Shown here in pieces: positions 8,666-16,850 of a DNA stretch of 64,000 bases (position 1 is the stretch's first letter; every line of letters starts with the position of its first letter). The notes beneath the pieces are model-generated. The model ran no database searches and was not told where the DNA came from. It worked only from the letters and a program-made list of their open reading frames with translations. A program made the position numbers and the translations under genes. Source of the stretch: Clostridia bacterium (GTDB taxonomy: Bacteria; Bacillota_A; Clostridia; Oscillospirales; CAG-272); the NCBI GenBank assembly GCA_017466455.1, contig JAFTUD010000002.1, positions 235,913 through 299,912 of the forward strand. Direction: 5' to 3'.

Positions 8666-8695
8666 AAAAGAGTACGACTTCCATCGTACTCTTTT
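8666..8695. terminator. Bidirectional terminator between convergent genes
   Basis: AAAAGAGTACGA-cttcca-TCGTACTCTTTT: a 12-bp stem ending in T on one strand and starting with A on the other. It serves the AraC gene (+) and the DUF2974 gene (-). Confidence 0.8.
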
Positions 8696-8704
8696 CACTT
8701 TAGA

Positions 8705-9871
8705 TTATTCGGTAGGCTTCTTTTTCACAGCCTGCTTCTCTTTTTTATTTTCTATTTTCTTAGCAATTTTCTTTTCCTTTTCCGCCTTCTTTTCAGCTGT
8801 ATTAAGGGCGTTTTTCTCCTTTATAAGCTTAAAAACCGCCTCTATAACCGCCTTTTTACTGCTTCCCTCGGATTTTATAAGCCCCATTATAAAGCTCATC
8901 TTTTTGTTGGTTATATCAGTAAGAGTTGTGGCATCGCTTGATGTAACAATTTTATAAAATGACTCAACAAATTCATGTCGTTGCTCCTGTGTCATTTTTG
9001 CTACCCAAAGCTTCAAAAGCTCATGGAAGTTGTCGCTTGGCTTTTCAAAATGCTCTGCATAGACAAATTGAGCGCCCAAAATCTCCCAAGTAAAGGCATT
9101 ATGCTGTTGCAAGCCCTTGTCCGAGCTTTTTACAATTTTATAGCCTCCTATAATGTCAAAAATCCTTCCGACAACTGACTTTGTTGGTAAAATTGTAATA
9201 ATTTTGGGCAAAAGCTTATGATTTTCAAAGGAGCAAGAAAAATCCTCCTTAAATCCAGGACCATCAAAGCTAAACACCTGTTCTATTCTTTTTTGTGCCC
9301 TTTTGTTAGCCATAAGCGCAGAATACACTGCAATATTTCCGCCCTTAGAATGTCCCGCTACAATCAGTGTATCCTTGGTCCTTTTTGATATATCATCAAG
9401 ATATTCTACGCCGTCAGTTTGAGATGGAATAGGCGTAAAAAGCGCCATATTCAAGTCTTCCTTCCAGCCGACTAATGTATCATCAGTTCCGCGATAAACT
9501 ACATATGTAATTTTATTGTCGCAGGAAAAGGATATAGCAGAAAATTGCTTTTCGTTTTCCAAAGAAATATCGCTCACATATCCCCAAAGCTCTACACTTG
9601 AAAACCTTTCGCTTTTTGCACACTCTCTAAAGAGAATCAAGATTTCCTTCGGAATAATAGCACCAAGGGAAAAGCCCTCCCCGTGTAGCTTGAAAAATTC
9701 ATCGCACGCCTGTGCCATAGTGATACGGCGCTCCTCTGCCAAGGATGGAACCACCTTTTCAAAAGGAATATATGAAATTTCGGATAAAATTAACGCATCA
9801 ATTTCATTTTGAGGCGCCTTTTCAAAAGACAAATCACCTCTCCATTTAACATAATCGACCATGCCTTGCAC
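8705..9871 (-). CDS. DUF2974/Mbeg1-like lipase-fold (alpha/beta hydrolase) protein
   Basis: The 388-residue protein carries GHSKGG at 173-178, the nucleophile elbow of the DUF2974 (Mbeg1-like) family, with S175 as nucleophile, after a conserved YVVYRGTDDTLVGWKEDL strand-loop (123-140) that resembles the class 3 lipase oxyanion region. It is probably a cytoplasmic or membrane-associated esterase or lipase; the substrate is unknown. The last 45 residues are Lys/Glu-rich (KKAEKEKKIAKKIENKKEK), probably a charged coiled coil. The start is taken as GTG at 9871, 7 nt after an AAGGGGGG site; the ATG at 9862 is the alternative. It is a single-gene unit. Confidence 0.75.
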   Translation of the reverse strand: MQGMVDYVKWRGDLSFEKAPQNEIDALILSEISYIPFEKVVPSLAEERRITMAQACDEFFKLHGEGFSLGAIIPKEILILFRECAKSERFSSVELWGYVSDISLENEKQFSAISFSCDNKITYVVYRGTDDTLVGWKEDLNMALFTPIPSQTDGVEYLDDISKRTKDTLIVAGHSKGGNIAVYSALMANKRAQKRIEQVFSFDGPGFKEDFSCSFENHKLLPKIITILPTKSVVGRIFDIIGGYKIVKSSDKGLQQHNAFTWEILGAQFVYAEHFEKPSDNFHELLKLWVAKMTQEQRHEFVESFYKIVTSSDATTLTDITNKKMSFIMGLIKSEGSSKKAVIEAVFKLIKEKNALNTAEKKAEKEKKIAKKIENKKEKQAVKKKPTE

Positions 9872-9904
9872 AAATCCACCCCCCTTAGTTTCTTTTTCAA
9901 TATT

Positions 9905-9933
9905 ATTCTATCACAAAAATATCATTTTTTCAA
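9905..9933 (-). promoter_or_regulatory. Sigma-A type promoter of the DUF2974 gene
   Basis: Minus strand TTGAAA (9928-9933), 17-nt spacer ending TGTGA, TAGAAT (9905-9910). Confidence 0.65.
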
Positions 9934-10081
9934 TATTTTTGCTTCAATATTGAGATTTTGACATAGCTATCGTATTATATTTTTATTTGAACTCTCACTT
10001 GAATCTTGATATTTACACCTATAAAAAATGCGCAAAACCATTAAAATTTATTATATTTTAACAAATTTGAGTGCTTTTTCA
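9934..10081. other. AT-rich spacer between divergent promoters
   Basis: About 150 nt of AT-rich DNA between the DUF2974 promoter and the VTC promoter. I see no gene, clear hairpin or repeat, only short A/T runs around CAATATTTTTGCTTCAATATTG. Confidence 0.4.
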
Positions 10082-10110
10082 TTGACAAAGTATATATTAT
10101 GTGCTAAAAT
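10082..10110 (+). promoter_or_regulatory. Consensus sigma-A promoter of the VTC-DUF4956 operon
   Basis: TTGACA (10082-10087), 17-nt spacer, TAAAAT (10105-10110). The -35 is a perfect consensus. Confidence 0.8.
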
Positions 10111-10136
10111 ATCTATGTATGAAGGGAGGTATTGAC

Positions 10137-10850
10137 TTGGGCACTAAATTAACCTTTAACAGACTTGAAAAAAAGTTTTTGTTAACTGAGGAGCAATTCC
10201 TTCGCATCAAGGAAGAAATTGACAAGCGCTTTGACCCCGATGAATACGGGGAAACGACGATTTGTAATCTCTATTATGATACCCCCGATTTTCTTCTTAT
10301 TACTCGCTCTATCGAAAAGCCTGTATATAAGGAAAAGCTTCGACTTCGCACATACGGTATTCCAACAAACGATTCTATCGGTTTTATTGAGGTTAAAAAG
10401 AAGTATAATGGCATCGTATATAAAAGGCGAATTACTATGCCACTTGAAAAATCCTTGAAATTCTTAGCCGATGAAATTGATGTTGACGAGCCAACTCAAA
10501 TTTCAAAGGAGTTCAAGTATTTCATTAGATTTTATCAAAATAGGCTTGCGCCTCGCTTCTATGTGTCCTATGACAGGAGTGCGTTTTTTTGCAAGGATGA
10601 CCGTGAATTTCGCATAACCTTTGATAGGAATCTAACATGGCGAAATTATGATTTAGACTTAACAAAGGGCTCTTACGGAGAACAGCTTCTCCCCGAAGGA
10701 CATGTTCTTATGGAGGTTAAGGTTCCCTCTGCACTTCCCTTGTGGCTTGTTGATATTCTTTCAAATGAAAAAATATACACAAGGTCATTTTCAAAGGTTG
10801 GAAACGCATTTACAAGAATGATAATGAAGAATAGGAGTTATTTACAATGA
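10137..10850 (+). CDS. VTC domain protein (polyphosphate polymerase domain-containing)
   Basis: The 237-residue protein shows the basic tunnel-lining pattern of the VTC domain: NRLEKKFLL near the N-terminus, YKEKLRLRTYG, IGFIEVKKKYNGIVYKRRI, a YDRSAFF strand, FRITFDRNLTWR and VLMEVKVP near the C-terminus. VTC proteins bind triphosphate chains and, in yeast Vtc4, make polyphosphate; activity of bacterial stand-alone versions is less certain. The best start is TTG at 10137, 6 nt after GGAGGT. The frame is open from a GTG at 10101, but that codon overlaps the -10. It overlaps the DUF4956 membrane protein gene by 4 nt. This pairing is recurrent in Firmicutes and suggests a membrane-coupled unit. 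Confidence 0.83.
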   Translation: MGTKLTFNRLEKKFLLTEEQFLRIKEEIDKRFDPDEYGETTICNLYYDTPDFLLITRSIEKPVYKEKLRLRTYGIPTNDSIGFIEVKKKYNGIVYKRRITMPLEKSLKFLADEIDVDEPTQISKEFKYFIRFYQNRLAPRFYVSYDRSAFFCKDDREFRITFDRNLTWRNYDLDLTKGSYGEQLLPEGHVLMEVKVPSALPLWLVDILSNEKIYTRSFSKVGNAFTRMIMKNRSYLQ

Positions 10851-11587
10851 CAAAATTTTTACAAAGCATATTTTATACTTCCTCCGTGGAAAATCCCGTT
10901 GGAATAAATCCCGGATATGACACTTACACCGGACTTAAAAACGCAACAATAGAGGTTAGCGATTTTTGGATTTGCATTGCGGTTGCAGTAATTCTTGGAC
11001 TTGCGGTTGCGTTTTGCTACATGTTCAAAAACGAATTTTCTAAAAACCTCGTTGTTTCAATCGCACTTCTCCCCGCTATCGTTGCGGTGCTTATCATGCT
11101 TGTAAACGGAAATATCGGTGCAGGAGTGGCTGTCGGCGGTGTATTTGCTCTTACAAGGTTCCGTTCAGCGCAAGGAACGGCTAAGGAAATAACACATATT
11201 TTCCTTGCAATGGCTATTGGACTTACACTTGGACTTGGATTTGTTGGAATTGCAATCGTTCTTGTCGTCGTTGTTGAAGGACTTAACTTCGTATTCTCTC
11301 TTACAAAATTCGGAGTTATCAACGATAAAAGAAGAACACTTAAAATCACAATTCCAGAAAACCTTGATTACACAACGCTCTTTGATGACTTATTCAAGAT
11401 GTACACAACTGATGCGATGCTAACGAAGGTAAAGCTAAGAAATCTCGGAACTATGTTCCGCCTTACATACTCTGTTACATTGAAGGATGAAAAGCTTGAA
11501 AAGGAATTCATTGATGAAATCCGTATGAGAAACGGAAATCTTGATGTCCTTTCATCAAGACTTCAAACCACAACCGAAGAATTATAA
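10847..11587 (+). CDS. DUF4956 integral membrane protein
   Basis: This 246-residue protein has hydrophobic segments at about 41-60, 67-88 and 118-150 and a conserved cytoplasmic stretch ALTRFRSAQGTAKE at 101-114 that marks DUF4956. A soluble C-terminal domain of about 90 residues follows (TLKITIPENLDY onwards). No biochemical function is known for the family. The ATGA overlap with the VTC gene indicates translational coupling, so the two products probably act together, the VTC domain on the cytoplasmic face. In other Firmicutes, related pairs often occur with CotH or beta-helix surface proteins; a beta-helix lipoprotein is present here at 57385-59454, but far away. Confidence 0.83.
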   Translation: MTKFLQSIFYTSSVENPVGINPGYDTYTGLKNATIEVSDFWICIAVAVILGLAVAFCYMFKNEFSKNLVVSIALLPAIVAVLIMLVNGNIGAGVAVGGVFALTRFRSAQGTAKEITHIFLAMAIGLTLGLGFVGIAIVLVVVVEGLNFVFSLTKFGVINDKRRTLKITIPENLDYTTLFDDLFKMYTTDAMLTKVKLRNLGTMFRLTYSVTLKDEKLEKEFIDEIRMRNGNLDVLSSRLQTTTEEL

Positions 11588-11594
11588 TATACAA

Positions 11595-11626
11595 AAAGCG
11601 TCTCGGGCAACCGAGGCGCTTTTCCT
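11595..11626 (+). terminator. Terminator of the VTC-DUF4956 operon
   Basis: AAAAGCGTCTCGG-gcaa-CCGAGGCGCTTTTCCTT, a GC-rich stem with one mismatch, 7 nt after the DUF4956 stop. Confidence 0.85.
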
Positions 11627-11633
11627 TAACAAG

Positions 11634-11665
11634 TAAAAACGAGAAGGAAATCCTTCTCGTTTCTT
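11634..11665 (-). terminator. Terminator of the lipoprotein gene
   Basis: Minus strand AAACGAGAAGGA-TTTCCTTCTCGTTTTT, a long near-perfect inverted repeat ending in T, just past the stop at 11670. Confidence 0.8.
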
Positions 11666-11669
11666 TAAT

Positions 11670-12089
11670 TTATTTTGACTGATTGAAAATTTCAATAGCA
11701 TCAGGATTGATTGTCATAAGGAAGCAGTTTCCATTGACAAGATCGGACTCTTGAGCCTCTTCAAGCGCGTCCTTCATATCCTCGTTGTCAGCCATAGCCT
11801 TAGCAAGCTCTTTGTCGGACTTGAATTCCCAAACAACAGCTGTTGACAAAGCGGATGTAATACCACCCAAAATTCCGTCGCCTTCCTTTTGGAAAGTGTG
11901 AATGGTGTAAGTAATGTCTCCGTCGTCAGTTGTGATTGTTCCGGTCTTTTCGTTATCCTCATTTTGCAATGTATAACCTGCATCCTCAAAGTCACTCTTA
12001 ATTGATTTGTACGTAGAGCATGAAGCAAGCATCATTACAGACATAGCAAGAACAAGAACCAAAGCAACGATTCTAAGTGTCTTTCTCAT
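11670..12089 (-). CDS. Small secreted lipoprotein of unknown function
   Basis: This 139-residue protein has a type II signal peptide: basic MRKTLR, a hydrophobic core and the lipobox LASC with lipidated Cys at 24. The mature part of about 115 residues is acidic and rich in Asp/Glu/Asn, with the alternating strands of a small alpha/beta domain (TGTITTDDGDITYTIHTF, AVVWEFKSDKELAKAMAD). I recognise no family. It has its own promoter (TTGACT-17-TATAAT) and an AAGGAGG site, and is a single-gene unit. Confidence 0.75.
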   Translation of the reverse strand: MRKTLRIVALVLVLAMSVMMLASCSTYKSIKSDFEDAGYTLQNEDNEKTGTITTDDGDITYTIHTFQKEGDGILGGITSALSTAVVWEFKSDKELAKAMADNEDMKDALEEAQESDLVNGNCFLMTINPDAIEIFNQSK

Positions 12090-12119
12090 TACATTATCCT
12101 CCTTTATTAAAGTAATTTA

Positions 12120-12148
12120 ATTATACCACCATTTGCAATATAAGTCAA
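12120..12148 (-). promoter_or_regulatory. Sigma-A type promoter of the lipoprotein gene
   Basis: Minus strand TTGACT (12143-12148), 17-nt spacer, TATAAT (12120-12125), with TGG before the -10. Confidence 0.75.
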
Positions 12149-12163
12149 GAGTTAAAATGAAAT

Positions 12164-14095
12164 TCACCAAGATAAAATTGCAAGCTGATGTAAACTCATC
12201 GCTTCAATTTCAAATGTAACCTCGTTTCCGTTTTGCTTAAATTCGATCTCATTTCCGCTTGGTTCAAGTCTTATAGACTTAATTTTTTTGTCAAGATTGA
12301 GAGTGAATTTTACATTATGCAGAGTTGGAAAATCCTCGAGCAAGCAAACATTTCCACGATTTACAGGCGGTGCGTAAAGAACATGAAGTGCAAAGAAATT
12401 ATCGCTTTCACTTCTTCTGAGTCTTACTCTACCGCAGGACGGAAGATTTTCGGTCCTTATATATCTGTCATAAATTGTATCAAATGCTTTTTTGATATAT
12501 CTTTCAAGCACATAGCTTCCTGACTGGTCGTACGCTTCAAAAACAGGATGTGCAAAGTATAAAACATTTCCCTTTTTGATTAGCGCCGGATAATCAGCCG
12601 GCTCAAGCTTGAACGGAGTGTTTTTATGGCTACAATAATGACCGTAAGTACGATTGAAATACGGCTCATGCACACGGGCCAAGACTTCTCCGTCGCTTTC
12701 TGCAACATATGCGCTTGAATAGCTTAAAAACGGTGTTTTAATCTCGTCTATTTCGCATGCTATAAAGTCCTTATCAGAGCCGGAATGTCCCTTCAAAACG
12801 ATTCCAAGCTCATCAAAAATACTCTTTCCGCTTGCGATTATCTTTCCGCCATTGCCTACAAAATCTATTATACGCTTTTTATCATCATTTGTGAATTTAA
12901 CATTATCGGGAAGAACAACACACTTATATTTTGAAATATCCTCTCCGCTTTCAACAACATCAAAATCAAGGTGCATGATTTGAAGCATCTTGGAGCATCC
13001 CATATCAGACGCATTTGAATGGCTTATCCAAAGCGCAATGTCGGTATATGCCTTAGTATTTTCGGAATACTTTTCAATTTTGCTAACATAATCAAAGGCG
13101 TGTCCGATAACTGCATAAGTGCTTTCGTCAAGCTTTCCGCATGGATGTAGCTGGTCGCCAACTGACATTGACGCACCTATGCTTAACATATCAGCACACT
13201 CGTACTTAAGAGCATCCTTATTCTTAAATCCGCCAAATTCACCCCAAGCATGATGGAATTTTCCTGTCATTCCCCAAAACATTTTCCCGAATTTTTCAAA
13301 ATATTTTGCGCGAAGCGGCATAAGGTCATATCCGCCCCAAGCGGTTGGCAAATCCTCAAGCTCATAATGAGTTTGATAAGGCGCATATTCAGGTCTGTTC
13401 ATATCAGCGCCACCGTTATAAAATACAGGTGCATCCTTTGCAAATTCATGAACAATCCCGGTAAGATCCTTCATCAGCTCAATGCGCTTTATTCTATAAT
13501 ATTTTCTTGCGTCCTCGTAATTGTCAGGATCAAGACCCATTTCCTTCATTCCCGCTCTACAGCTATCGCATGCACAAGCATCTCTCATAAAGCAAATGTC
13601 ATAGAAAACTCCATCAGATGGATCAAATTGCTCACAAACCTCTCTTGTTATATCCTCAAGATATTTTTTATAAGGTCCTACGGGGCAAAGTGTAATCCAA
13701 GAGCAATCGCTAAGGGGTGTATCATCAGGCTCATTAAACTTTCCGCCGTTGAAGCCAAATGTAAGTCTTCCCTTGTTCCAAAAATCAATCTGATGCCATT
13801 CGGGATGCTCAGTAGCGTCTTTTTCGCTCCAGCCCATGGTTATGTAAATAGGTGCTTTTGCTCCCGCATCGTGGATAGCCTCTATTTGCTCCTTTAAAAG
13901 ATTGAATTTAAGGTGAGGATGAACCGTGCCGAGCTTTGTAGGATAATATGAATATCCATGATGGCACTTCGCAAAAACAGTTATTAAATCAACCTTTGAG
14001 TCCTTAATAACCTTTGTAAATTCCTCTTTGTTAAATTTTTCTCCAATGCCCTCTATAAAAGGGCTTGTGTGGAAGTCAAGATGTACGCATTTCAT
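12164..14095 (-). CDS. GHL6-like/beta-galactosidase-trimerisation family glycoside hydrolase (putative)
   Basis: This 643-residue protein has no signal peptide. The N-terminal 330 residues look like a (beta/alpha)8 glycosidase barrel: FHTSPFIEGIGEKF, VDLITVFAKCHHGYSYYPTK, ITLCPVGPYKKYL, DGVFYDICFMRDACACDSC, FYNGGAD. The middle (about 350-560) resembles the Rossmann-like trimerisation domain of GH42 enzymes (KCVVLPDNVKFTNDDKKRIIDFVGNGGKIIASG), and a small C-terminal beta domain follows. This order matches the hypothetical glycosyl hydrolase 6 (GHL6) group related to GH42 and GH29. The substrate is unknown; alpha-fucosides or beta-galactosides are possible. It overlaps the upstream PH-like gene by 4 nt, with AGGAG inside that gene. 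Confidence 0.68.
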   Translation of the reverse strand: MKCVHLDFHTSPFIEGIGEKFNKEEFTKVIKDSKVDLITVFAKCHHGYSYYPTKLGTVHPHLKFNLLKEQIEAIHDAGAKAPIYITMGWSEKDATEHPEWHQIDFWNKGRLTFGFNGGKFNEPDDTPLSDCSWITLCPVGPYKKYLEDITREVCEQFDPSDGVFYDICFMRDACACDSCRAGMKEMGLDPDNYEDARKYYRIKRIELMKDLTGIVHEFAKDAPVFYNGGADMNRPEYAPYQTHYELEDLPTAWGGYDLMPLRAKYFEKFGKMFWGMTGKFHHAWGEFGGFKNKDALKYECADMLSIGASMSVGDQLHPCGKLDESTYAVIGHAFDYVSKIEKYSENTKAYTDIALWISHSNASDMGCSKMLQIMHLDFDVVESGEDISKYKCVVLPDNVKFTNDDKKRIIDFVGNGGKIIASGKSIFDELGIVLKGHSGSDKDFIACEIDEIKTPFLSYSSAYVAESDGEVLARVHEPYFNRTYGHYCSHKNTPFKLEPADYPALIKKGNVLYFAHPVFEAYDQSGSYVLERYIKKAFDTIYDRYIRTENLPSCGRVRLRRSESDNFFALHVLYAPPVNRGNVCLLEDFPTLHNVKFTLNLDKKIKSIRLEPSGNEIEFKQNGNEVTFEIEAMSLHQLAILSW

Positions 14096-14688
14096 CGTTC
14101 TTTTTCTCCTGTTTGCTCACAAAAAATTTTATATACTTTTTTTACATCCTCAATATTGTAAAATCCGTAAAGCGTTCCCGCCGTACGACGATTTCTAACA
14201 CCAAGTCCGTTTCCGCCAACTATCGTAGCGCAGACGCTCAAAAAGGTGACAACGCCCACTCCGTCAGCATCACAGCCAAAGCTTATATTTTGTATTTCAT
14301 TATATTTAAATGCTTGCAGTGACTGAACTTTATTGTTATAAAAAATCAATACTCTTTTATTAGTCAAGGCATACTCAATATTTTTGCGTTTTCTTTTTGC
14401 TCTGATAGGGGATATTATCATAAGATACAAGCCCGTAAGCAAAAATGGTATTCCAAAAAGCGGAAAGATATTTGCCATCAGGGGTCCCCCTTCAATCTCG
14501 GATGTCCCCGCATATGCCATCGCAATCCAAAAGGCGGAAAATGCAGTCCAAAATGCTCCAAAAATCATAGTTATCTTTTCCGATGGCAAAAGCCTTATTT
14601 CCTTAACAGGCTTGCCTGTCCATAAAAGCCTTTCATCAGCCAAGATATAATCCTTTATACTTGGTCTGTCAGTCAAAAACTCGTCCAT
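14092..14688 (-). CDS. Membrane protein with PH-like domain
   Basis: The 198-residue protein has two transmembrane helices at about 40-60 and 72-92, flanked by a short N-terminal segment (YILADERLLWTGKP) and a C-terminal basic linker followed by YALTNKRVLIFYNNKVQSLQAFKYNEIQNI. The ERLLWTGKP and LTNKRVLI stretches are typical of bacterial PH (bPH) domain membrane proteins of Firmicutes. No enzymatic function is expected. It is co-transcribed with the GHL6-like gene (4-nt overlap), but a functional link is only inferred. Confidence 0.65.
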   Translation of the reverse strand: MDEFLTDRPSIKDYILADERLLWTGKPVKEIRLLPSEKITMIFGAFWTAFSAFWIAMAYAGTSEIEGGPLMANIFPLFGIPFLLTGLYLMIISPIRAKRKRKNIEYALTNKRVLIFYNNKVQSLQAFKYNEIQNISFGCDADGVGVVTFLSVCATIVGGNGLGVRNRRTAGTLYGFYNIEDVKKVYKIFCEQTGEKER

Positions 14689-14715
14689 AATTCCTCCTAA
14701 TATCCTATTAAAAAC

Positions 14716-14744
14716 ATTTTATCATATCATTTGCAGAAAATCAA
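14716..14744 (-). promoter_or_regulatory. Sigma-A type promoter of the PH-like/GHL6 operon
   Basis: Minus strand TTGATT (14739-14744), 17-nt spacer ending in TGA, TAAAAT (14716-14721). It lies back to back with the SDR promoter. Confidence 0.7.
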
Positions 14745-14755
14745 GAAAAATATAC

Positions 14756-14784
14756 TTGACCAATGCTACTTTTAATGATAAAAT
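14756..14784 (+). promoter_or_regulatory. Sigma-A type promoter of the SDR gene
   Basis: TTGACC (14756-14761), 17-nt spacer ending in TGA, TAAAAT (14779-14784). Confidence 0.75.
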
Positions 14785-14816
14785 AATATATATTAAGATT
14801 TTGGGGGGGTGTTTTT

Positions 14817-15542
14817 TTGAATATAGCGTTGATAAGCGGAGCTTCTCGCGGAATAGGGCTTGAAATTGCAAAGCTTCTTGATTCATATGGTCTTGATGAG
14901 CTGTGGCTAATATGTGGAAAAAATACGCCATCGTACGAATTCAAAACAAGCATTAAAATATTTCATGTAGATTTAGGCAAGCAAGATTCTTTAACTCAAA
15001 TAAGCCTTGCGCTTGAAAACGAAGCGCCCCAAATAAAATATCTTATATGCTCTGCCGGTGTCGGCTACAATGGAAATTTAGAAAATCTAACACCCGAGCA
15101 AATTGAACGAACCGTTTGTGTCAACTGCTCTGCACTAACGGTTCTTAACCGCATTGCCGTTCCCTATATGAGCGAAAACGGAAGAATAATTGAAATTGCC
15201 TCAGGCGCCGGCTTTCTTCCACAACCAGGCTTTTCGGTATATTCGGCATCAAAGGCATATGTAATTAGCCTTTCGCGTGCTCTTGGGACAGAGCTTGCCA
15301 AAAGGAAAATATATGTTACCGCAGTTTGCCCAGGACCGGTTGACACCGACTTTTTCTCAGGGCTTGAAAATGTAAAGGAATATAAGAAAAAGCACTTGAT
15401 TTCACCAAGCTCAGTTGCGATTGGTGCATTAAAGGCTTCAAAAAGAAAAAAGAAGCTATTTTGTCCAACATTTTCTATGAAAACGGTACATTTAGCCTCC
15501 AAAATTATTCCTACCGGGCTAATACTCAAATTTTACAAATAA
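14817..15542 (+). CDS. Short-chain dehydrogenase/reductase
   Basis: The 241-residue Rossmann-fold SDR has the glycine motif GASRGIG at 8-14, the NAG-like CSAGVGYNG at 78-86, catalytic S129 and the YxxxK pair Y142/K146, and a CPGPVDTDF motif after it. The C-terminus is basic (KASKRKKK), possibly membrane associated as in DltE/YqjQ-like SDRs. The substrate is unknown. The start is TTG at 14817, 7 nt after a GGGGGGG run; no ATG fits better. It is monocistronic. Confidence 0.85.
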   Translation: MNIALISGASRGIGLEIAKLLDSYGLDELWLICGKNTPSYEFKTSIKIFHVDLGKQDSLTQISLALENEAPQIKYLICSAGVGYNGNLENLTPEQIERTVCVNCSALTVLNRIAVPYMSENGRIIEIASGAGFLPQPGFSVYSASKAYVISLSRALGTELAKRKIYVTAVCPGPVDTDFFSGLENVKEYKKKHLISPSSVAIGALKASKRKKKLFCPTFSMKTVHLASKIIPTGLILKFYK

Positions 15543-15549
15543 AACTTAC

Positions 15550-15576
15550 AAACGGGATGCAATGCATCCCGTTTGT
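15550..15576. terminator. Bidirectional terminator between SDR and 143-residue gene
   Basis: AAACGGGATG-CAATG-CATCCCGTTTGTTTT, a palindromic stem between convergent stops at 15542 and 15578. Confidence 0.8.
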
Positions 15577-15577
15577 T

Positions 15578-16009
15578 TTATAGATATTGCCTTATTTGGT
15601 CATTGAGCGACTGCTCTACATTGATAAGCCTATGCACAACACTACGAGAGCTCATATCAGCGCCCTTGTACTCGTTCAAATATTTTGAAAGAGATTTTAC
15701 TCCCATATTGCATCCGTCTGTCATAACATCTGCAACAGTTTTGTCACTTCCGTTCATCATCATCTTTCCACGAATTTTCATATCACTCATCATTCTCGCC
15801 ATAAGATGCGGTTCCTTTGTATCAGCCCTATGCTTTAGAAGCAGCTTATGCGTTTCATCTCCCAAAACCGCATGCTCATTCTTAGACGCAGTAAGAGTTC
15901 TCTTAAGGCGCTCATCCTTTACATATGGCAATACTCGCTCAATAGAGGAAACTCCCATTTTTATTCCTGCATTACATTCCATCAATAAATTGACTGTGTC
16001 TGTTCTCAT
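15578..16009 (-). CDS. Predicted four-helix (ferritin-like/DUF2383-like) hypothetical protein
   Basis: The protein is 143 residues from the ATG at 16009, chosen because AGAGGTGA lies 6 nt before it; the frame is open to a TTG at 16024 that is part of the same site. The sequence is almost entirely helical and charged with regularly spaced Met/Leu (VNLLMECNAGIKMGVSSIERVLPYV, RLKRTLTASKNEHAVLGDETHKLL, SRSVVHRLINVEQSLNDQIRQYL), suggesting a four-helix bundle related to DUF2383/PA2169-like proteins. There is no convincing metal site. The function is unknown. Confidence 0.6.
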   Translation of the reverse strand: MRTDTVNLLMECNAGIKMGVSSIERVLPYVKDERLKRTLTASKNEHAVLGDETHKLLLKHRADTKEPHLMARMMSDMKIRGKMMMNGSDKTVADVMTDGCNMGVKSLSKYLNEYKGADMSSRSVVHRLINVEQSLNDQIRQYL

Positions 16010-16185
16010 TTCATCACCTCTCAATTTAATTATGGAGCATTTAAATTATTATATTCATAAATTTTAGAATTTTTAAAATATAAAATTTAAAAATTATTTA
16101 TATCTTACACTTGACCTTATCATAAGGCTTTTTGCGATCTATATCTTGCGTTTTTATATAATTTTAAGCTTGCCGAAAAATACTG
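16010..16185. other. AT-rich intergenic stretch
   Basis: Very AT-rich spacer containing the inverted A/T block TTTAGAATTTTTAAAATATAAAATTTAAAAATT (16066 onward), similar in composition to 42805-42840 and 63795-63845. No gene is visible. Confidence 0.4.
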
Positions 16186-16214
16186 TTGATTTATTTACAG
16201 TTTTATGATAAAAT
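16186..16214 (+). promoter_or_regulatory. Promoter-like site pointing into the amidase gene (antisense)
   Basis: TTGATT (16186-16191), 17-nt spacer ending ATGA, TAAAAT (16209-16214): the same form as the genuine promoters here, but directed against the minus-strand amidase gene. It could drive an antisense RNA or a long leader for the gene at 16851. Confidence 0.45.
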
Positions 16215-16225
16215 ATGTTGAGAAG

Positions 16226-16789
16226 TCAAAGATTTAGAAATCTCAAAATACCGTTATATATTCCCCTTGCGAAAAGCTCAGGATTGTTTGCCATTAGATT
16301 TGCATCCCCGCGGTTTGAAATGAAGCCGATTTCAACAAGCACAGCCGGCATGCTTGTTTTTCTTAGAACATAAAGACCTGGGCGCACCTTTATTCCCCTG
16401 TTTCTTAACCCCGTGGAATTGTTAAGCCCCGTCAATATATCCTCTCCAAGCCTTTCAGCCACCGATGGGACATTATAAACAAGCGCCTCGCTTCCGCTTG
16501 CGGAGGCTGATGAGGATGCATTCGTATGAATGCTTATAAAATAATCCGCACCCCAGCTATTAGCATCATCTACTCTTGCGCGTAGGCTCGATGCATTTGA
16601 TGTTCCAAGCTGAGTATCCGGCGTGGGCCGTGAAAGCCTCACATCAAAATTTCCATTATTTCTTAATAATGTTGCAAGGCTCTGACCCACTGCATAGGTT
16701 ATATCCTGCTCGGCATACCCATTACCCTCAGCGCCTGTATTTGGACTTCTTGGATTATGACCTTGGTCAATATAAATTTTTATTGCCAT
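16226..16789 (-). CDS. N-acetylmuramoyl-L-alanine amidase (Amidase_3 family)
   Basis: The 187-residue protein is essentially one Amidase_3 domain that cleaves the bond between N-acetylmuramic acid and L-alanine in peptidoglycan. Zinc ligands are visible: H11 (YIDQGHN), E27 (YAEQDI) and H88 (ISIHTNA), with catalytic E153 in VEIGFISN. There is no signal peptide and no cell-wall-binding domain, so it either acts after lysis (as the CwlC-type mother-cell amidase does) or leaves by another route. A spore or phage-like lysis role is possible but no such genes are nearby. The ribosome binding site is AGGGGG. Confidence 0.9.
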   Translation of the reverse strand: MAIKIYIDQGHNPRSPNTGAEGNGYAEQDITYAVGQSLATLLRNNGNFDVRLSRPTPDTQLGTSNASSLRARVDDANSWGADYFISIHTNASSSASASGSEALVYNVPSVAERLGEDILTGLNNSTGLRNRGIKVRPGLYVLRKTSMPAVLVEIGFISNRGDANLMANNPELFARGIYNGILRFLNL

Positions 16790-16850
16790 ATTATCCCCCT
16801 TAATACATTACTGCTTACATTTTATTCATCTGTTGTAAAAGAGGTTACTT

